Below, one piece after another: positions 63,234 through 64,000 of a stretch of DNA of 64,000 nt. The position numbers and the translations under genes were made by a program. Origin of the DNA: Enterococcus alcedinis (lineage in GTDB: Bacteria > Bacillota > Bacilli > Lactobacillales > Enterococcaceae). The notes below the pieces were generated by a model that saw only the letters and a program-made list of their open reading frames with translations, did not search any database and was not told where the DNA came from. Position 1 is the first letter of the stretch. Every line of letters starts with the position of its first letter. The stretch spans positions 1 to 64,000 of the forward strand of contig NZ_BMDT01000008.1 of the NCBI RefSeq assembly GCF_014635985.1. The letters run 5' to 3'.

Positions 63234-63247
63234 TGAACGTATATTCA
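63234..63247 (+). promoter_or_regulatory. ArsR/SmtB-type metal-sensor operator
   Basis: TGAACGTATATTCA matches the TGAA-n6-TTCA core of SmtB/CzrA/CadC operators. It lies between a TATAAT (63215-63220, with TTGGAC 19 nt upstream) and the start of the second metal ATPase. Confidence 0.7.
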
Positions 63248-63271
63248 TATGTACGTTTTGGAGGGATTACT

Positions 63272-64000
63272 ATGTCAGTAAAAACAAAACACCATCATGG
63301 AGAGAAACACCATAGTTGCAACCATGAGCATGACCATGGTCAAGTCGCATCAAGTTGTGGACACAATCATAATCATGGAAAATTACCTGTTGTTTTATAT
63401 TTTATAGGACTTGCTTTTTATTTAATCGCTTTATTTCTACCCGCTACAACGCTAATAACGAATTTATTAATGTTTGTCGCGATGATGACAGCTGGCTATC
63501 ATGTGATTTTAGAAGGAATCGGTGAAACGATTACTGATAGTTTACGTTTGAAAAAACTTTGGCCAAACGTTCATGTTTTAATGACTTTAGCCGCTATAGG
63601 AGCTGCGATTATTGGTGACTTTGATGAAGGAGCACTGCTGATTTTGATTTTTGCAGGTGCCCATTTCTTAGAAGATTATGCTGAGAATCGTAGTAAACGT
63701 GAAATTACTTCTTTACTAAAAATGAATCCGACCGAAGCACGTCTAATAAAGAGCAACGGAGAAACCACTTTAGTCGCAGTTGAAACCTTAAAAATAGGGG
63801 ATCAACTACAAATTTTGCCAGGGGATCAAATTCCCACAGATGGTGTGATTGTTTCTGGTGGCAGCTTACTCAATGAGTCAACGATTAATGGTGAAAGTAT
63901 GCCACTTGAGAAAACAGTGGGCGATGATATCTTTGGTAGTACGATTAATGGAAACGGAACGTTTACGATGGAAGTAACGAAAGATTCGTCAGATACGGTC
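63272..64000 (+). CDS. P1B-type heavy-metal ATPase with His-rich N-terminus, 5' part
   Basis: 243 codons visible; the gene runs off the window. N-terminus is packed with histidines (HHHGEKHHSCNHEHDHG, then CGHNHNHG), a metal-binding tail common in Zn/Co/Cd pumps. Two helices at about 50-85 and 95-135 are followed by the actuator domain with GESMPLEKTVGDDIFGSTINGNGTF. AGGGATT and GGAGGG precede ATG 63272. The metal-site and phosphorylation motifs lie beyond the window. An ArsR-type operator upstream suggests induction by zinc, cadmium or cobalt. Confidence 0.87.
   Translation, partial: MSVKTKHHHGEKHHSCNHEHDHGQVASSCGHNHNHGKLPVVLYFIGLAFYLIALFLPATTLITNLLMFVAMMTAGYHVILEGIGETITDSLRLKKLWPNVHVLMTLAAIGAAIIGDFDEGALLILIFAGAHFLEDYAENRSKREITSLLKMNPTEARLIKSNGETTLVAVETLKIGDQLQILPGDQIPTDGVIVSGGSLLNESTINGESMPLEKTVGDDIFGSTINGNGTFTMEVTKDSSDTV

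Overview
The window is a low-GC chromosomal segment from a Gram-positive coccus of the Lactobacillales. Enterococcaceae (Enterococcus or Vagococcus-like) is my best guess, based on the RuvAB, PDF, EcsAB, CcrZ-TrmB, BrnQ, NiaR and MetNIQ protein sequences, Gram-positive ribosome binding sites, T-box and L-box leaders, and lipoprotein signal peptides. I cannot name the species. The window opens with the 3' end of a 5S rRNA gene, so it lies just downstream of an rRNA operon. No prophage, CRISPR array or intact insertion sequence was seen.

Layout. 0-3 kb: 5S rRNA end, msrB, ruvAB and a small unknown gene. 3-8.4 kb: a divergent XRE/Mga regulator pair with a motif-dense intergenic region, then an intracellular glycosidase pair (GH123-like and GH29 alpha-L-fucosidase). 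8.4-14 kb: a palindromic repeat array, brnQ with a CodY-like box, and an ABC amino-acid importer behind a lysine riboswitch. 14-19.4 kb: chorismate mutase, niaR, then metNIQ plus an M20 amidohydrolase behind a methionine T-box whose 3' half is duplicated. 19.4-27 kb: a BlaI/M56 metalloprotease operon with two tiny peptides, an ABC-F protein, a two-component system with a PepSY lipoprotein, and a trio of very small membrane proteins. 27-32.3 kb: def and a TetR-controlled heterodimeric ABC exporter. 32.5-37 kb: a DnaQ-like exonuclease, ecsAB, ccrZ and trmB. 37-42 kb: a probable catabolic operon (DUF2877, two carriers, cytosine-deaminase-like amidohydrolase). 42-49.4 kb: small membrane proteins, an ABC transporter, and an operon of DUF2177, a FakA-FakB-type fusion and DUF1295. 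49.8-53.3 kb: an FtsX-type ABC transporter fused operonically to a decayed crtN-like desaturase, TetR, and decayed sequence. 53.3-64 kb: an ABC importer with a second M20 amidohydrolase, an aldo/keto reductase, FUSC-like and DUF4153 membrane proteins, and two P1B metal ATPases (the second is cut by the window end).

Themes. Amino-acid acquisition dominates: BrnQ, a lysine-responsive ABC system, a methionine ABC system, and another polar amino-acid ABC system; two of these operons end in an M20 amidohydrolase, suggesting uptake and deacylation of N-acyl or peptide-like amino-acid derivatives. Regulation is legible in the DNA: lysine riboswitch, T-box with an AUG specifier, TetR double palindrome, ArsR/SmtB-type operator and an XRE/Mga control region. 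The most unusual signals are a modular family of ~116-125 bp palindromic intergenic repeats often in tandem, the duplicated T-box terminator module, the BlaI/M56/secreted-peptide operon, the DUF2177-Fak fusion-DUF1295 operon, and the DUF2877/amidohydrolase operon. All functional statements rest on reading the sequence and on recalled family knowledge; no database search was run.
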